NCBI RefSeq assembly: GCF_048564905.1
Contig: NC_132992.1
Span: 92,145,001 to 92,209,000, forward strand
Direction: 5' to 3'
DNA: 64,000 nt
DNA from: Vicugna pacos
Lineage: Eukaryota > Chordata > Mammalia > Artiodactyla > Camelidae
Shown: piece after piece, positions 11,061 to 21,469 of the stretch
Layout of the letters: every line of letters begins with the position of its first letter
How positions within the stretch are numbered: the stretch's first letter is position 1
Position numbers and translations under genes: made by a program
Notes under the pieces: generated by a model
Seen by the model: only the letters and a program-made list of their open reading frames with translations
Databases searched by the model: none
Told to the model about the DNA's origin: nothing

Positions 11061-11429
11061 TTGGAAGAGTGGTGGGAAGCTTTGTGGTGGGTAATCAGGG
11101 AGGGGTGGGAGCTCCAAGGGCCGGGACAGAGGTGGCCCCCCAGGCTCTCTGCTTTCTTGAGGGCCCCCAGAGAGCTTGAGTCGGCCTGGCCCCGTCCAGG
11201 CCCCCAGTCCTCTGCCGGGAATTAGGAGAAGCCCATGGTCTTGGTTCCCCAGGTGAAAGTTGTGGGAAACACTGAATTTCAGGTCAAAATCATTTTTGTC
11301 TGCTGTGAGGTAACTGGGTCATCTATTTAAACTTTCCCTAGAACTGGAGGGAAAGAGGTTGAGAGCAATGTATTTGGAGGGAGGTTCTTTAGACGAAAAA
11401 ATACATTTTTCCGAGTAAAATTCAGAAAG

Positions 11430-11600
11430 GACCACACAGGAAGCCCACATGGTTTGCTAGGCCCTGTGCTGAGCACTTTAAATTAATGTGTTGTTTACTT
11501 TAATCACAATCATAGCCATTTTCCATATTGAGAAGCTGAGGTTCAGGGAGACAACGTACTGTGACCTTGGGTCCCAGCTGTCAGAGCTGGGTCCTGGGCA
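11430..11600 (-). repeat. MIR SINE, nearly complete
   Basis: Antisense MIR with its characteristic order: GCTAGGCCCTGTGCTGAGCACTTTAAATTAATG, then TTTAATCACAATCATAGCCATTTTCCATATTGAGAAGCTGAGGTTCAGGGAG, then GTGACCTTGGGTCCCAGCTGTCAGAGCTGGG. Most of the family length is preserved, although it is diverged. Confidence 0.8.
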
Positions 11601-12024
11601 CAGAGATTCCCTCTTTCTTCAATGAAAGTGCTATGCAGAAACCTAAGAGCTCCTGGAATGGGGTGGGTGGAGTGTGAATTCCAGGGCCTTCCTCTCCAAG
11701 ACCCTGTGAGACCCCAGGGCTGGGACAGAGGGAAGGATGGCTGCCCCTGGAGGGGCTGCAGGAGCACTGCATCCACCAGCACCTGGCTTCTCCCTGCAGT
11801 TCCCACACCCAGAACCACTGGGTAGGGGCCCTTCAGTCTGGGTGAAGAGCCACCCAGTGGGTTTGATTTTCTTCCATCCCTGACATGAGGGGTCTCTGTC
11901 TGCATGAGCATCTGCCTTCCCAGGAGGACTCAGGCAGGTGGCAGAGCTGGGGGCAGCGGGGAGGAGATACCCCTAGGCTACCAGCAGAGGGGGTGGAATG
12001 CAGGAGAGAGCCTTAGCTACACGT

Positions 12025-12430
12025 ACACCAATTGCAGCTTGGGCAGGTACATCATGTTAGATCCATCAAAGGAATACTACACAGCAAGGAAAAGGAATGA
12101 GGGACAGACAGGTAACAACCCACGTGAATTCATTCTCCAGAACCTGCTACTGAAATCGACACCAAAAAAGACATGTGGCTTACAGCTATTTATACCTGCT
12201 CAAAGCAAGGCAGAACAAAGTTTTGGTGACAGCATCATGGTCACATTTGTGGGGGGTATTGAATGAGAGGGCAGGGAGCCTTCTGGGGTGATGGCAATGT
12301 TCTATGGCAGGAGTTTTCCGAGTGTCTCTGGATGTAATAAGCTGCATTTATTAAGACTCAATAAGCTGTACTCTTAAGACTTACACGCTTTTCTGTATAT
12401 GTTATGTCTCAATTTTTTAAAGTCGTCAAA
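12025..12430 (+). mobile_element. L1M 3' UTR fragment
   Basis: Typical L1M 3' UTR order: GGAATACTACACAGCAAGGAAAAGGAATGAG, a CATTTATAC-like block, TCTGGGGTGATGGCAATGTTCTATGGCAGG, GCTGTACTCTTAAGACTTACACGCTTTTCTGTATATG, and TATGTCTCAATTTTTTAAAG at the end. It is non-coding and truncated at its 5' side. L1M families were active before and around the placental radiation. Confidence 0.8.
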
Positions 12431-13779
12431 AATTTAATCCTAAAAAACCCCACAAGATAAACAAACAAGAAAACAGCCCTAGCCTCCTGATGACCGGCCG
12501 GGGTCACCCACCACCCTTGGGGCTTCTGAATCCTCTAGAAGTCAGCATTCAGACCCTCGCCCCGTCCAAAGAGGGGATCTCTGGCCACGTGCTGGACCCT
12601 GTCTCCTGCGCAAAGCCCAAGCTTCCTTGAAGAGATCCAGGTGGCTTGTCCTCCCACCACATGGGACAGCGGCTGTGTACGAGCACGGCGGGAGGAAAAT
12701 GACCACACGGAAGGAGGGCGGAGAGACCTAGAGCATCCCCTGCTGGACGGGTGGAGCTGGTGAGGCTCCCAGAGCGCCGTCCCTCCCTGACCTGGGGACC
12801 CCACCCCGTGACGAGAACCAGCTCGCACATCTGGACACCACACCCTTGTCATGACCTCACGTTTTCCTCGGCAGCCTCCCAGGCTGGGGTCCCGAGCCCC
12901 AGAGATACTGCTGGGCCACTCAGTGTCCAAGCAGGGCTGAGACGTGGCCTCGGTGCAGAAGCAGCCCGACCCCCCCACGGCAGCCAGTGACGGTGGAACT
13001 GAGGTTGAGCTTGCCCCGTGTACCCCCACCTTAAGCCCTACTATGTCTGAAGTCCCCCAAAGAAGACCCTCAGACCTTCAGCTCAGGACTGGGTCTCTTG
13101 CTGTCCTCTGCCTCTCCCCGCTGCTCCGGGGGCCCCTGGGAACTGATGACTACAGGCTGGTCCTGGGGCGGGGGCACGGCCTTTTATTCTCCTGGGGGTA
13201 GGGGAGAGCAGAGGCTCAGACCAAACAGTCAGCTTATCACTGCAGCAGGCACGGCTGGCCCCAGAGCCCAGGGCTCCTGCCCCCATGGCAAGGCCCTATC
13301 CAAAGTCCTCACTTCCTCCAGCAGGGCCCACTTAACTTCCACACCCATCTGCAGGCCCCCAAATCCAGCCCTAGTCCCACCGCCTGGTCCTGGGTGACAG
13401 ATGGCCAGAAGACTTGTTCCTGGGGCTGAGTCTCACGTGGGACACCAGCAGCCCGATCTGAGCAGCACAGGTGGCACCCTCGTGTCGTGTGGAAGTAGAG
13501 AACCCGCAGGGCTCAGGGACAATGGGGCCTGGAGGCCCCGTTACCACCATGCTCTGCTCTGTTCCCGTTGGCACCAAAACCACATTCTCTCCCTGGGCAT
13601 CAGCCCCTTCATACTCCCATCCCAAATCCCCAGCCACACCAACTGCTGGCAGCTGCCAGGTGCCCTGGGGAGGGGTCCTTCCTGTCACCTCAGCCCCAGC
13701 TGGCACATTGGTGCCTTTCTCTTGAACCTATAGCTTCTTCCCCCAACTGAAGTGGGTTCTACCAGGAACGTGGGCTGGG
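12431..13779. other. GC-rich single-copy stretch, no gene found
   Basis: No exon or repeat can be named. The first 50 bases are A-rich and belong to the decayed tail of the preceding L1. Overlapping open frames occur on both strands (for example minus 12535-13029 and plus 13401-13733) with no recognisable domain. Confidence 0.45.
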
Positions 13780-14185
13780 GCAGTGTCGTAGGCTAAGTAG
13801 TGGCCCCAGAAGACAAGCCCAGGTCCTGACTCCGCAAGCCCACGCGACCTTATTTGGAATTAGGGTCTTTGTAGATGCAAGAAAGAATCTGGAGATAAGG
13901 TCATCCTGGACCTCATTTGGACATCTAAACCCAGTGACAAGTGTCCTTACAAGGGACAGAAGTGGAGACACAGAGGAGGAGCCTCTACGGGGACAGAGGC
14001 AGAGACTGGAGTGATGCCACCACAACCCAAGGAACGCTGGTGGCCGCCAGAAGCTGGAAGACGTGAGGAAGGACCCTCCCCTGGGGCCTAAGGAGGGAGC
14101 ACGGCCCCCCTGACACCTTGATCACAGATTTCTGGCCTCGAGAACCATGCAGAGATACACTGCTGATGTTTTAAGGCAGCCCTGC
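13780..14185 (+). mobile_element. MLT1-type MaLR LTR fossil
   Basis: Solo ERVL-MaLR LTR. Landmarks are GCGACCTTATTTGGAATTAGGGTCTTTGTAGATG, GATAAGGTCATCCTGGACC, AGTGTCCTTACAAGGGACAGAAGTGGAGACACAGA, GAGACTGGAGTGATGCCACCACAACCCAAGGAACGC, GCCAGAAGCTGGAAGA, and a 3' end with CTGACACCTTGATCACAGATTTCTGGCCTCGAGAACCATG. It is old, predating the camelid lineage. No internal region accompanies it. Confidence 0.9.
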
Positions 14186-14634
14186 TCCATGTGTCGGCAT
14201 TCCTTATGGAAGTCACAGGTCTACAGAGGAGGCAAGCGGATCTTGGTTTAGACCTGGGTCTGATAACGACTCCTGTGTGACTGTGCCTCCCACTTTGCCT
14301 CTCTGGTCCCTGCCTCCTCGGCTCTTTAGTTCTGGCTCCTGTCCTCCCAAGTCGTGAGGAAGACAGGAGACATATTCTCTGTGGGTCCCTGTAAGCCTTT
14401 GCAGAGCGACCTGCGTTGGAGAAGCCATTCCGGGAAGCTGTGGAGGCCATCCTGGTGAACTTGGAGGGCCGTGCTCCCCTAGGAGAGAGCCTTGCTGCGG
14501 CCCCAGAGAGAGAACTTTCTCCCAGCACTTGGCCGGGGGCCGCGCAGTGATGGACGGCTCAGCAGGAAGACGGTTCCAGACGGCTGAAGTCATGTTTATT
14601 GTATACGCGCCATAGATACTGTCCTGTGGTCAAT
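14186..14634. other. Single-copy stretch with a possible MIR trace
   Basis: TTTAGACCTGGGTCTGATAACGACTCCTGTGTGACTGTGCC at about 14248-14288 loosely follows the 5' half of sense MIR, but the core is not convincing. No coding exon is supported. Confidence 0.35.
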
Positions 14635-14830
14635 TAGCCGCCGATGCGGCCAGGAGGGTGGGAGGGGACGGGGGCCTCCTCCGCTCGCAGCTTGGCCCCG
14701 CGCCCCGAGATGTTTGCTCTGGAAAGCAGAGGCCAGCACGTGCGGCCCTCCGGGCCGCTGGGCCCTGCTCGTGCAGAGCGGGGTCCGGCAGGCACGGCCC
14801 AGCCGCGCGGTCCCAGCACCCCTTCCTCTC
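14635..14830. promoter_or_regulatory. CpG-rich patch
   Basis: Dense CpG dinucleotides (CCGATGCGGCC, CTCGCAGCTTGGCCCCGCGCCCCGAG, GCGGCCCTCCGGGCCGC, AGCCGCGCGGTCC) in an otherwise CpG-poor neighbourhood, with GC content by eye well above 60 percent. It is shorter than a typical promoter CpG island. It may be an orphan CpG island or a gene-free GC peak; no exon or TATA-like element is evident beside it. Confidence 0.4.
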
Positions 14831-14964
14831 GGCTAGAGGAGCTGATGGTGGGGCACGGTAAGGGAGTCCCCAGCTCTTCCTGGGACACTGTAGGCGTGAG
14901 AAAGCCCCGCTGGTTTGTGGAATTCCAGAATAAGAACATCTGAAGGGGCCTCCGGGACCACCTT

Positions 14965-15070
14965 GTCCCCTCCCCATAATTTTTCAGACAGGGAAACTGA
15001 GGCCCAACTGGGGAAAGTGTTTGTTGGACCACACAAAGCCAGCAAGGGTCAATTCATAACAGTTCCGGGC
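14965..15070 (-). repeat. MIR SINE fragment
   Basis: CCCCATAATTTTTCAGACAGGGAAACTGAGGCCCAACTGGGGAAAGTG is the antisense MIR core with the following boundary region. The ACCACACAAAGCCAGCAAGGG that follows corresponds to GGTCACACAGCTAGTAAGTGG of the family. Confidence 0.75.
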
Positions 15071-15539
15071 TGCTGGGCTCACAGCCTCGTAGCCCCCGGC
15101 TGGCCCTAAACATGAGGACTGAAGACCCTCTTCCAAGGCCGGGGCCCCGAGGCCTTTCTGCAGACTCCAAGGCAGGGGCTCACCACCCAGCAAAGCTGCC
15201 CGTCCGTTTCTGAGATAACAACCCCCAATGACAGGCGGCCCTTTGTTCCACCAGCTGCAGTCTCTCCCTGGACCTCTTCCTGCCCAGGTCCTCGGAGCAA
15301 AATACTTGTCTGTTCTCCACCCTCCCCCTCCCCCAAAAGAGACCCCGGAGACAGTGGTCTCAGCCCCCGAGGCCCAACTCCGCCCACAGCCCCTCTCCGG
15401 GGCCCAGCCTCTGGATACCCTCGGCCACCTCCCTTGGCTGCTGGAAGTGGACCCACAGTGGGAGGAAAGCTCATCTGAACCGTGGCTGTTTACAGTGAAG
15501 AGGGTTCTCGTGAGCTGAGGTCATTCTTCCATCAAATGA
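15071..15539. other. GC-rich single-copy stretch, no gene found
   Basis: No repeat or exon is recognised. Open frames on both strands (minus 15106-15474, plus 15228-15518) overlap and are not supported by any family resemblance. Confidence 0.45.
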
Positions 15540-15665
15540 GAGGAGAGCCGGGGAAACACTTCATAGGCTTTAAAGAGGTTACGGATTCTTATTAAATTAT
15601 ATATGCCCTGCCAGATGTCCATAGAAGCATGCACCATCAGCTCTTACGTAACTAATCATGTCAGT
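15540..15665. promoter_or_regulatory. Candidate conserved non-coding block
   Basis: Unique AT-rich core in GC-rich surroundings: GGCTTTAAAGAGGTTACGG, TTATTAAATTATATATGCCCTGCC, and TCTTACGTAACTAATCATGTC. TTACGTAA (15644-15651) is a perfect palindrome matching the PAR-bZIP and C/EBP-like consensus. No transposon explains it. Regulatory function is inferred. Confidence 0.3.
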
Positions 15666-15724
15666 AGCCATGTCCAGGCTCACGCCCTCCCTAACCAGCC
15701 CCACATGTCTAATGCACCCGAGAG

Positions 15725-15872
15725 CTGACACGTATGGAGTCCTTCCACTGCCAGGCCCTGCTCTCAGCCCGCAGCCAGCGCTAACTCATAATCCCCACAG
15801 CACTGCGAGGAGGGGCTGCTGGGATTCCTGTTCTGCTAAGGCGAACACTGAGGCATGGAGATGTTAAGTTAT
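15725..15872 (-). repeat. MIR SINE
   Basis: Antisense MIR: CCAGGCCCTGCTCTCAGCCC, then CGCTAACTCATAATCCCCACAGCACTGCGAGGAGGGGCTGCTGGGATTCCTGTTCTGCTAAGGCGAACACTGAGGCATGGAGATGTTAAGTTA. The order matches GTGCTAAGCGC, CTCATTTAATCCTCACAACAACCCTATGAGG, and GAAACTGAGGCACAGAGAGGTTAAGTAA. Confidence 0.8.
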
Positions 15873-15879
15873 CTTCTGT

Positions 15880-15914
15880 GTGCGCGCACGCACACACACA
15901 CACACACACACACA
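15880..15914. repeat. (CA)n microsatellite
   Basis: GTGTGCGCGCACG leads into about a dozen CA units. The alternating purine-pyrimidine GCGCGCACGCACACA run also favours Z-DNA. It lies directly after the MIR tail, a common birthplace of microsatellites. Confidence 0.9.
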
Positions 15915-15949
15915 GTGCACAATCACGTTAGACAGACTGCTGGTGGGAG

Positions 15950-16184
15950 ACCAAAGGCACAAAATTGCCAAAGGTAGATATATTTGGATATGAATCTGCT
16001 AATTCATTTATTTATTTCAGGGGAGGATTTCAGGAAGGGTGTGCACAAGGTTACCGAAAATACACAGGAAGTGGCAATGCCTGCAAGGTCTCTGCTGAGA
16101 CCTCTGTCCTCTTCTCTCCTTGGCTCCAGTTACACAACCTCCTTGCTATTCCCAAAACATCTTAGGTCTTTCTGGGAATGAGGA
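15950..16184. other. Unique mixed-composition stretch
   Basis: ATATTTGGATATGAATCTGCTAATTCATTTATTTATTTCAG is AT-rich and not assignable to a repeat. It ends in a polypyrimidine-like TTTATTTATTTCAG that resembles a splice acceptor followed by GGGAGGATTTCAGG, but the downstream frame has no family resemblance. I do not call an exon. Confidence 0.3.
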
Positions 16185-16505
16185 TTTGCCATCCCAGTGC
16201 CACAGCTGGCTCCTTCTCATTGTCAGCTCTCAGCTAAAATGGCACCTCTTCAAAGAGATCTCCCCTGGCCACACTTACCCACTGCTGTAAAGCAGCCCCT
16301 GTCCATGTCAGTTTCTCTCCCGTGTTCCTGTTTTATTTTGTCCCAGCGCTTGTCACTGACTTGAAATGTTCTTGCTGATTTACTTGTTGACTCTTAAGTG
16401 TTGCTAGATTGTAACCTCCCCGAGCACCGTCTTGCTTGGTCATTGCTATGATCCTGGCCCTTTGCACGGGGCCAGCCTGAGGCCGAATGAATGAATGAAT
16501 GAGCA
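16185..16505 (+). mobile_element. LINE-2 3' end
   Basis: L2 3' UTR landmarks in order: CAGCTAAAATGGCACCTCTTCAAAGAGATCTCCCCTGGCCACAC (family: CTCAAATGTCACCTCCTCTGTGAAGCCTTCCCTGAC), CTTGTCACTGACTTG, TTGCTAGATTGTAACCTCCCCGAGCACCGTCTTGC, and a terminal GAATGAATGAATGAATGAGC. The GAATGAAT repeat is the L2 tail. Non-coding, ancient and pan-mammalian. Confidence 0.85.
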
Positions 16506-17439
16506 AAATGAGAAGTGAATGAGGAAGGAGAGGCTAGGGGAAGACATGGGCAGGGGCAGCACATGTTTCCGGTACTGAGACCTGTTGGATGCTTTCCCTA
16601 AGAACCCGTCTGCAGGGACCCCTGGTGAGGTCACTGGCACATGCGCACCAGCCTCCTCAAGGGAAGGATGGGGTGCCTGGCTGCAGGTGACTGAGCGCAG
16701 ACGGATGGCTCGTCTGGCAAAACAGTTCTGTTCAATGAAAATAACGAATAAACAATCAATAAGGAGACTAGGAAAGAGTCTTATTTGCCCCAAATGGAGG
16801 ACCGGCCCAGAAACCCGCTTCCTAGATGACTCTGAGAAAGTGCTTTGGAGAAGCAGGGTTTTCAGCACAGTTTTATATCTTGTCAGAATTGAAGAACATG
16901 GATCAAGTCAGGGACACATTTCTTCAAGGTTTCGGAAAAGAAAAAAAGAAAGAAAACCAGACCAGCACCTACATGTACAGCAAATATAATATGACCTTGG
17001 GCCCTGGAAGGGAGTCTGATCATCGAAGGAGGACCAGCATTGGTGTCCCAGGAAAAGGGGCAAAATTTCATCTTTATTGAACAAGGACATTCTTTACTTC
17101 TGGTTAATGTAAACTTTCCTTTAATAATTAAAGCAGATGGACAATGTATGTTTGGGCCACAAACAGGCTGTTCTAGCATCAAATTCAAGTCAACTCACGT
17201 GTGAGCCAGAGTGACTTGCCCCGACCTCAGTGTGTGAAAATGTCTTTTACCGTCAGACAAAGGCAGGCCGAAAGAAGCTGCTGTCAGGTCTGGGACATCA
17301 GGGGTGACTGTGAGGGCATCGGAGGGAGGAGGCCAGGGGCTGCGGGCGCCCTGCCCACCCTCGGGGAGAGGCAGACCGTTGGGGGTCTGGCAAGAGCAGG
17401 GCTGTAGCTTCTCTGGGTGGCTCCCGGTGGCTCGGGAGC
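16506..17439. other. Single-copy stretch, no gene found
   Basis: About 0.9 kb with no repeat I can name. An A/G-rich run GAAAAGAAAAAAAGAAAGAAAACC lies at 16936-16959. The open frames at plus 16585-16989 and minus 16446-16868 overlap each other, and neither resembles a known protein. Confidence 0.4.
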
Positions 17440-17640
17440 AGACAGGAGGGTCAGAAACACCCCCATCCCACCCGCGGCAGCAGCTACTATCTTCGCAACG
17501 GCGGTTCCCACGCACCTGGCGGCTCGGGGCAGGTGGGGTCACGGGGCGGGTTGTAGGTACGTCAGCCCCGCTCACAGTTCAGCGGGCTCGGTCGGTAACT
17601 AACACCTCTCCAGAGAGGCAGAGGCGGGGCGGTCGATACA
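17440..17640. promoter_or_regulatory. CpG-rich patch with GC box and CRE-like site
   Basis: CpG-dense sequence containing CCCGCGGCAGCAGC, TTCGCAACGGCGGTTCCCACG, a GGGGCGGG GC box (17543-17550), and TACGTCAG (17558-17565), a variant cAMP-response element. It is short for a CpG island and no transcript is evident. It could be an unannotated promoter or enhancer; the call rests on composition and motifs. Confidence 0.35.
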
Positions 17641-18640
17641 CACTGAAAGCAGTCTGGAATGCTTTTGACAGATTTCTCTTCAAGGTGGTAAAATGTCTAA
17701 CAGGGATCTGCAGTGTCTCGGCCGTGTTGAAATCCTGTCTGCTAAGAGCAGGCACCAAGAGACTGGTGTTGACTGGGTTAAGCGACAGTTCCCCAGGCCC
17801 TGCTATGCCCACCAGAGTCAGTCCCCTCCTTGCCCCTGTTGATTCCTGACTCCACCGCCTCTCATGCAAAGTCAGCACTTCTGGATCTGATGCAGGGACG
17901 CAGCACTGAGAAAAGCGTTCAACAGGCAAAGGGCATCATCGGAGCTAGGCACAGAAAAAAAATCCCTCCTGATGTAACTGAAATCATCCCGCTAGCCTGG
18001 TCCAGGTTTAGAGGGGATTGTAGGCTGGGAGAGTATGAATCTGTGTATAGAATCCCTGAATGTTAAAATAACATTTGAAATGGGGAACATGTGTTAATTT
18101 ATACTCTTAACCCACAGGATTGAAGTCAGGAGAGTGAATAAAATGGAGAGTAATTACAAGAGAGCACAGAGAGCCGCAAAGACCGCTCTGCCCCAGAGAA
18201 AGGGGCCAGGGGGAAATTGACATCAGCGAGATAATGAAAGCTCATCTTATACCTAATCCGACTCCTCACCTCTGGGCAGATCAAATGGCATAAAAAATAG
18301 AAATTGACAGTGTTTCTAAAATTGCTTATTGATGAAACCATGGAATTATGTGATAGAAGAAATCAATTAAGTACTAAGAGGTGAGGCCCCTGCTGAAAAG
18401 AGAGGCTTGGAAATTAACAAAGGAAATTGATGTGGATGATGAGAAAAGGGCTAAGAAATTATCTTGCCAAAGAAAAGTAAAAATAGAAGGCTACTCTGAA
18501 AGACTATCATTTGAAAAAAAAAAAAGTATGATGGAAGGGAGAAACTTGAAAATTGCATACCAGAGAAAGAAGGCTTCTCAAAACAGAAGGACAATCGGGA
18601 ACCATTTGCTGACCAAATCCAAAAGCAAAACTAAGAAAAC
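17641..18640. promoter_or_regulatory. Candidate conserved non-coding block, AT-rich
   Basis: About 1 kb of unique, AT-leaning sequence in a GC-rich setting. Notable segments are GAAAGCTCATCTTATACCTAATCC near 18237, AATGGCATAAAAAATAGAAATTGACAGTG near 18285, ATTGCTTATTGATGAAACCATGG near 18322, and an A-rich part from 18380 to 18640. An open plus-strand frame (18381-18770) is lysine-rich only because the DNA is A-rich. No transposon is recognised. Enhancer-like in texture, function unproven. Confidence 0.3.
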
Positions 18641-18984
18641 ATGTGGAGAAAGACAGTCAGAGGGAGGGCAGTGGGTCCACGCTGGTGTCGTTCAGATGGG
18701 GGAACTGAGGCCCCGAGGAGGGCAGGTGCTGGGGGAGGCCCCTCCACTCTGCCCAGCTGTGGAGGCTTAGTGGGGAAGACAGACTCTCCAGTGTTAGAAG
18801 TGCATACGGCGTCCAGCGTGTGCGCTGGAGTGGAGGAGGCACCCAGCTCCCCTGCAGGGCAGGAGCAGCAAGCCCCCAGAGACCCCTGTCCCAGACTTCG
18901 CAGGACAAAAGCAGAGCTCCTTAGTAGCCCCGGTCACTCCCCAGTTTTCCTGCTGCAGCAAATGGTGCCACCACAACTCATTTT
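18641..18984. other. GC-rich single-copy stretch, no gene found
   Basis: ATGGGGGAACTGAGGCCCCGAGGAGGG at 18697-18723 has a MIR-core look, but too little flanks it for a firm call. No exon is supported. Confidence 0.35.
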
Positions 18985-19395
18985 TGCTCAGATCAAAACT
19001 CCCGGTGGTGTCCCAGTGTCATGCACCACCCACATCCCATCCTCCAGCAAGTCCCGCCGGCCTTGACTGCAAAGCACAGCCACGGCCGGGGCAGCCGTCT
19101 GGGGCTCTGTCCAGTTGTCACCTCCTCCGTGAGGTCCTCTTTGACCACCCCATCTAAAGGAGTGCCCTGCCCATCTGTTGTGGCCACACCACAGGCATGA
19201 CTGATTTTGTTTTCTTCATAATGTGATTGTGGTCTGATATTACCTTGTTTGTTCAATTTTGTATTTCTCTATTGCCCCCCACCCTCTAGAATATCAGCTC
19301 TAGGAGGCCAGGGGCCTTGTCCACTGCTGGGTTTTGCCTAGGAAGCTTGGCACATAGAAGTTACTGCATAAGTGTTGATTGAATGAATAAGTGAC
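18985..19395 (+). mobile_element. LINE-2 3' end
   Basis: Longest clear L2 copy here. CAGATCAAAACTCCCGGTGGTG, GTCACCTCCTCCGTGAGGTCCTCTTTGACCACCCC, TTACCTTGTTTGTTCAATTTTG, CTAGAATATCAGCTCTAGGAGGCCAGGGGCCTTGTCCACTGC, CTTGGCACATAGAAGTTACTGCATAAGTGTTGATTGAATGAATAAG follow the L2 consensus in order, through to the GAATGAAT tail. Non-coding. Confidence 0.9.
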
Positions 19396-21000
19396 AACCT
19401 CTGGCCTGGGCCTGAGACCCCTTCTCAGAGCTCCCCCTGCAGCCTGCACCCCCCCACCCTCCCGTGTCCTTATCACTCAGTGAGGTCAGCCCTGGTCAGA
19501 CCTCAAGGCTGGCCTCGTATCTGGCACCCAGTATCGCGTCTAGTGCCCCAGGAGTTTACAGAATATTCTAAGCTCAGAGCAGGTTGGAGGAGGGGGTTGG
19601 TCTCAGAGCAAGACTGCCGGGCTTGGAAGGTTCACAAAGCCCCTCCACTTTACAGGCACAAAACCCAAGACCCTCAGAGCAGCCGGGGGAACCTCGGAGG
19701 GCTAGCTGCTGGCGCCTCTTCTGCTGAGCTGGGCCAGGCAAAGGGGAGCCTCCAGCCTTTCAGACATGACTGGGGGAGGCGCTTGGCACTCGAAGAGGCT
19801 GCACCCCCTCCCTCCTTCCACTTTTTCCGAGGTGAAAATTGGATCTTCCCACCGGGAGATGCAACCAATTTTGAGCCCCTGCAGGGGCTGCTCTCCTGAT
19901 AATGTTCCATGGGGACGGTCAGCCACAGGCCTGGAAGCCCTCTGCCTGGGGCTGGGGCCCAGGCCCCTGCCACACACGTGTCCAGAGCCCCGAAGAAGGG
20001 GCAGCAAGACCCTTCTGTGCAGGAAGGAGGTACCTGTCCTGGGACTGGGCTGTTGCCATGGAGTCGGGACACCCCAGGATGCCCGCGCCCACTCAGCCAT
20101 TAGGAGTGGGTGTGGCACTTACTCGGACTTGGCTGGGCACTGGGGAAGTGAGCAAGTCAGGGAGTCGCCCCGTGTCCTAGACACATGTTCTGGACCAGAC
20201 GTGCCAGGGCCCACGTCTGTGTGACCATGATTCTGCCTCCCAGGACTGCGTGCGGGCTCAGGGCTGGTTCCGCATCCTGGCTGGCTTCTCCTGTTGAACT
20301 TAAAAATAGGTATTTGAGGCCCAAAGGAACCACTGGCAATGGAGTTCGGGGTTCTACGAACCTCAGTCTTCCCATCTGAGGAATGGATGTCAGCTTCCAC
20401 ATAACGAGGCTTCAGACTAACTCTGTTGAGCGGGCTGGGACGCCACCGTCTGGGAGAAGCTCAGCTTCCCTCCCCCCAAACCCTCACAAGGAGGCCACTC
20501 TGCTGAAGACATCCTGGGCAGAGGGTCCCCAGCTCCCAACACAGCGGGTCCAGGGCATGTAACAGGGGTTGGTCCAGGACCAGCATCACCTTCATCCTTA
20601 CCTCCCCGGAGACAAGCTTGGCCTGTGTCTCTTGCCAGGGCAGTGTCCCCCACTGCCCATCCAGCCAGCCAGATGCCCACTGCAGCACTCTGTCTCCTGA
20701 GTCACCGCCATCCCCTGTCCTCAGACTCCTGGTGCCCCCACCCACCAAAGCAAGTACAGCGGGCTCATGGAGGGGGACCAGGTCAGGTGGAGTAGGTAAA
20801 ATAGTTAAATGAAGGCACAGGAGTATCTTCCACTAGAATGGGGACTCCAAAACGAGATAGAGTGAAGAGCTCGAATAGTCACTTTATGGCACAGAAATGA
20901 TCCTAGTTTATGTGATTGGTAAGAATGTCCCACCATTGGAGGGCCCTTCGGCATTTACAAAACAAGTTAATTTTTCTTTCTTATTTAGTAAAAACCATCT
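19396..21000. other. GC-rich single-copy stretch, no gene found
   Basis: About 1.6 kb. A MIR-like core AACCTCAGTCTTCCCATCTGAGGAATGGATG (plus strand, 20360-20390) is probably a short relic. No exon is supported; the many overlapping open frames between 19480 and 20750 lie on both strands and match nothing known. Confidence 0.45.
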
Positions 21001-21004
21001 GGAG

Positions 21005-21125
21005 TGGGTGTCATGTTCTCCATTTTATAGGATAGGAAACCAAATCTCCAGGTTGCAAAGAAAAGGATTCCTTCAAGACCACTGGTGTCTGGAGGGTATC
21101 AACCCAGGTCTGGGTGGGCTGACCT
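21005..21125 (-). repeat. MIR SINE fragment
   Basis: TTCTCCATTTTATAGGATAGGAAACCAAATCTCCAGG followed by GGGTATCAACCCAGGTCTGGG matches the antisense MIR order (CCATTTTACAGATGAGGAAACTGAGG ... GATTCGAACCCAGGTCTG). It is diverged but both ends agree. Confidence 0.65.
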
Positions 21126-21361
21126 CAGTGATGGCTACAAGTGGTCCCCCCTCAAAATCTCTGGAGCCATTATCTGAGCAGCTGGCTCCAGGGGGACCCA
21201 GGGGGCTGAGCCTGAGGGGCAGGGATGTCATTTTTTCCCCGACGGTCTTTTGGACACACAGGTTCGTGCTGCCTGGACAGTTCTTGAAATTTGCGAGTCT
21301 TTGACGTGATCCAACAGCAAGTTCCTCCAGATGCCCACCCCAGTCATCCCATTTCCAGACA

Positions 21362-21405
21362 GGTTTTTTGTTTGTTTGTTTGTTTGTTTTGCTGTTGTTT
21401 TGTTC
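21362..21405. repeat. (TTTG)n simple repeat
   Basis: GTTTTTTG followed by five TTTG units and a degraded TTTTGCTGTTGTTTTG. It may be the A-rich tail of a lost minus-strand retroposon, since CAAA arrays often mark such tails, but no body is recognisable beside it. Confidence 0.85.
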
Positions 21406-21469
21406 TTAATGTTCAGGAACCACAAGATCAAATTCATTTCACAAAGGCTACTCCAGCTAGAACTGAAGG

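Noticed and set aside
14240-14310. MIR SINE
   Set aside because: Only a loose match to the 5' half with no recognisable core.
18381-18770. Lysine-rich 129-codon open frame, possible small protein or retrocopy
   Set aside because: The lysines follow from A-rich DNA. There is no match to a known protein, no poly(A) tail or target duplication, and the last third is ordinary GC-rich sequence.
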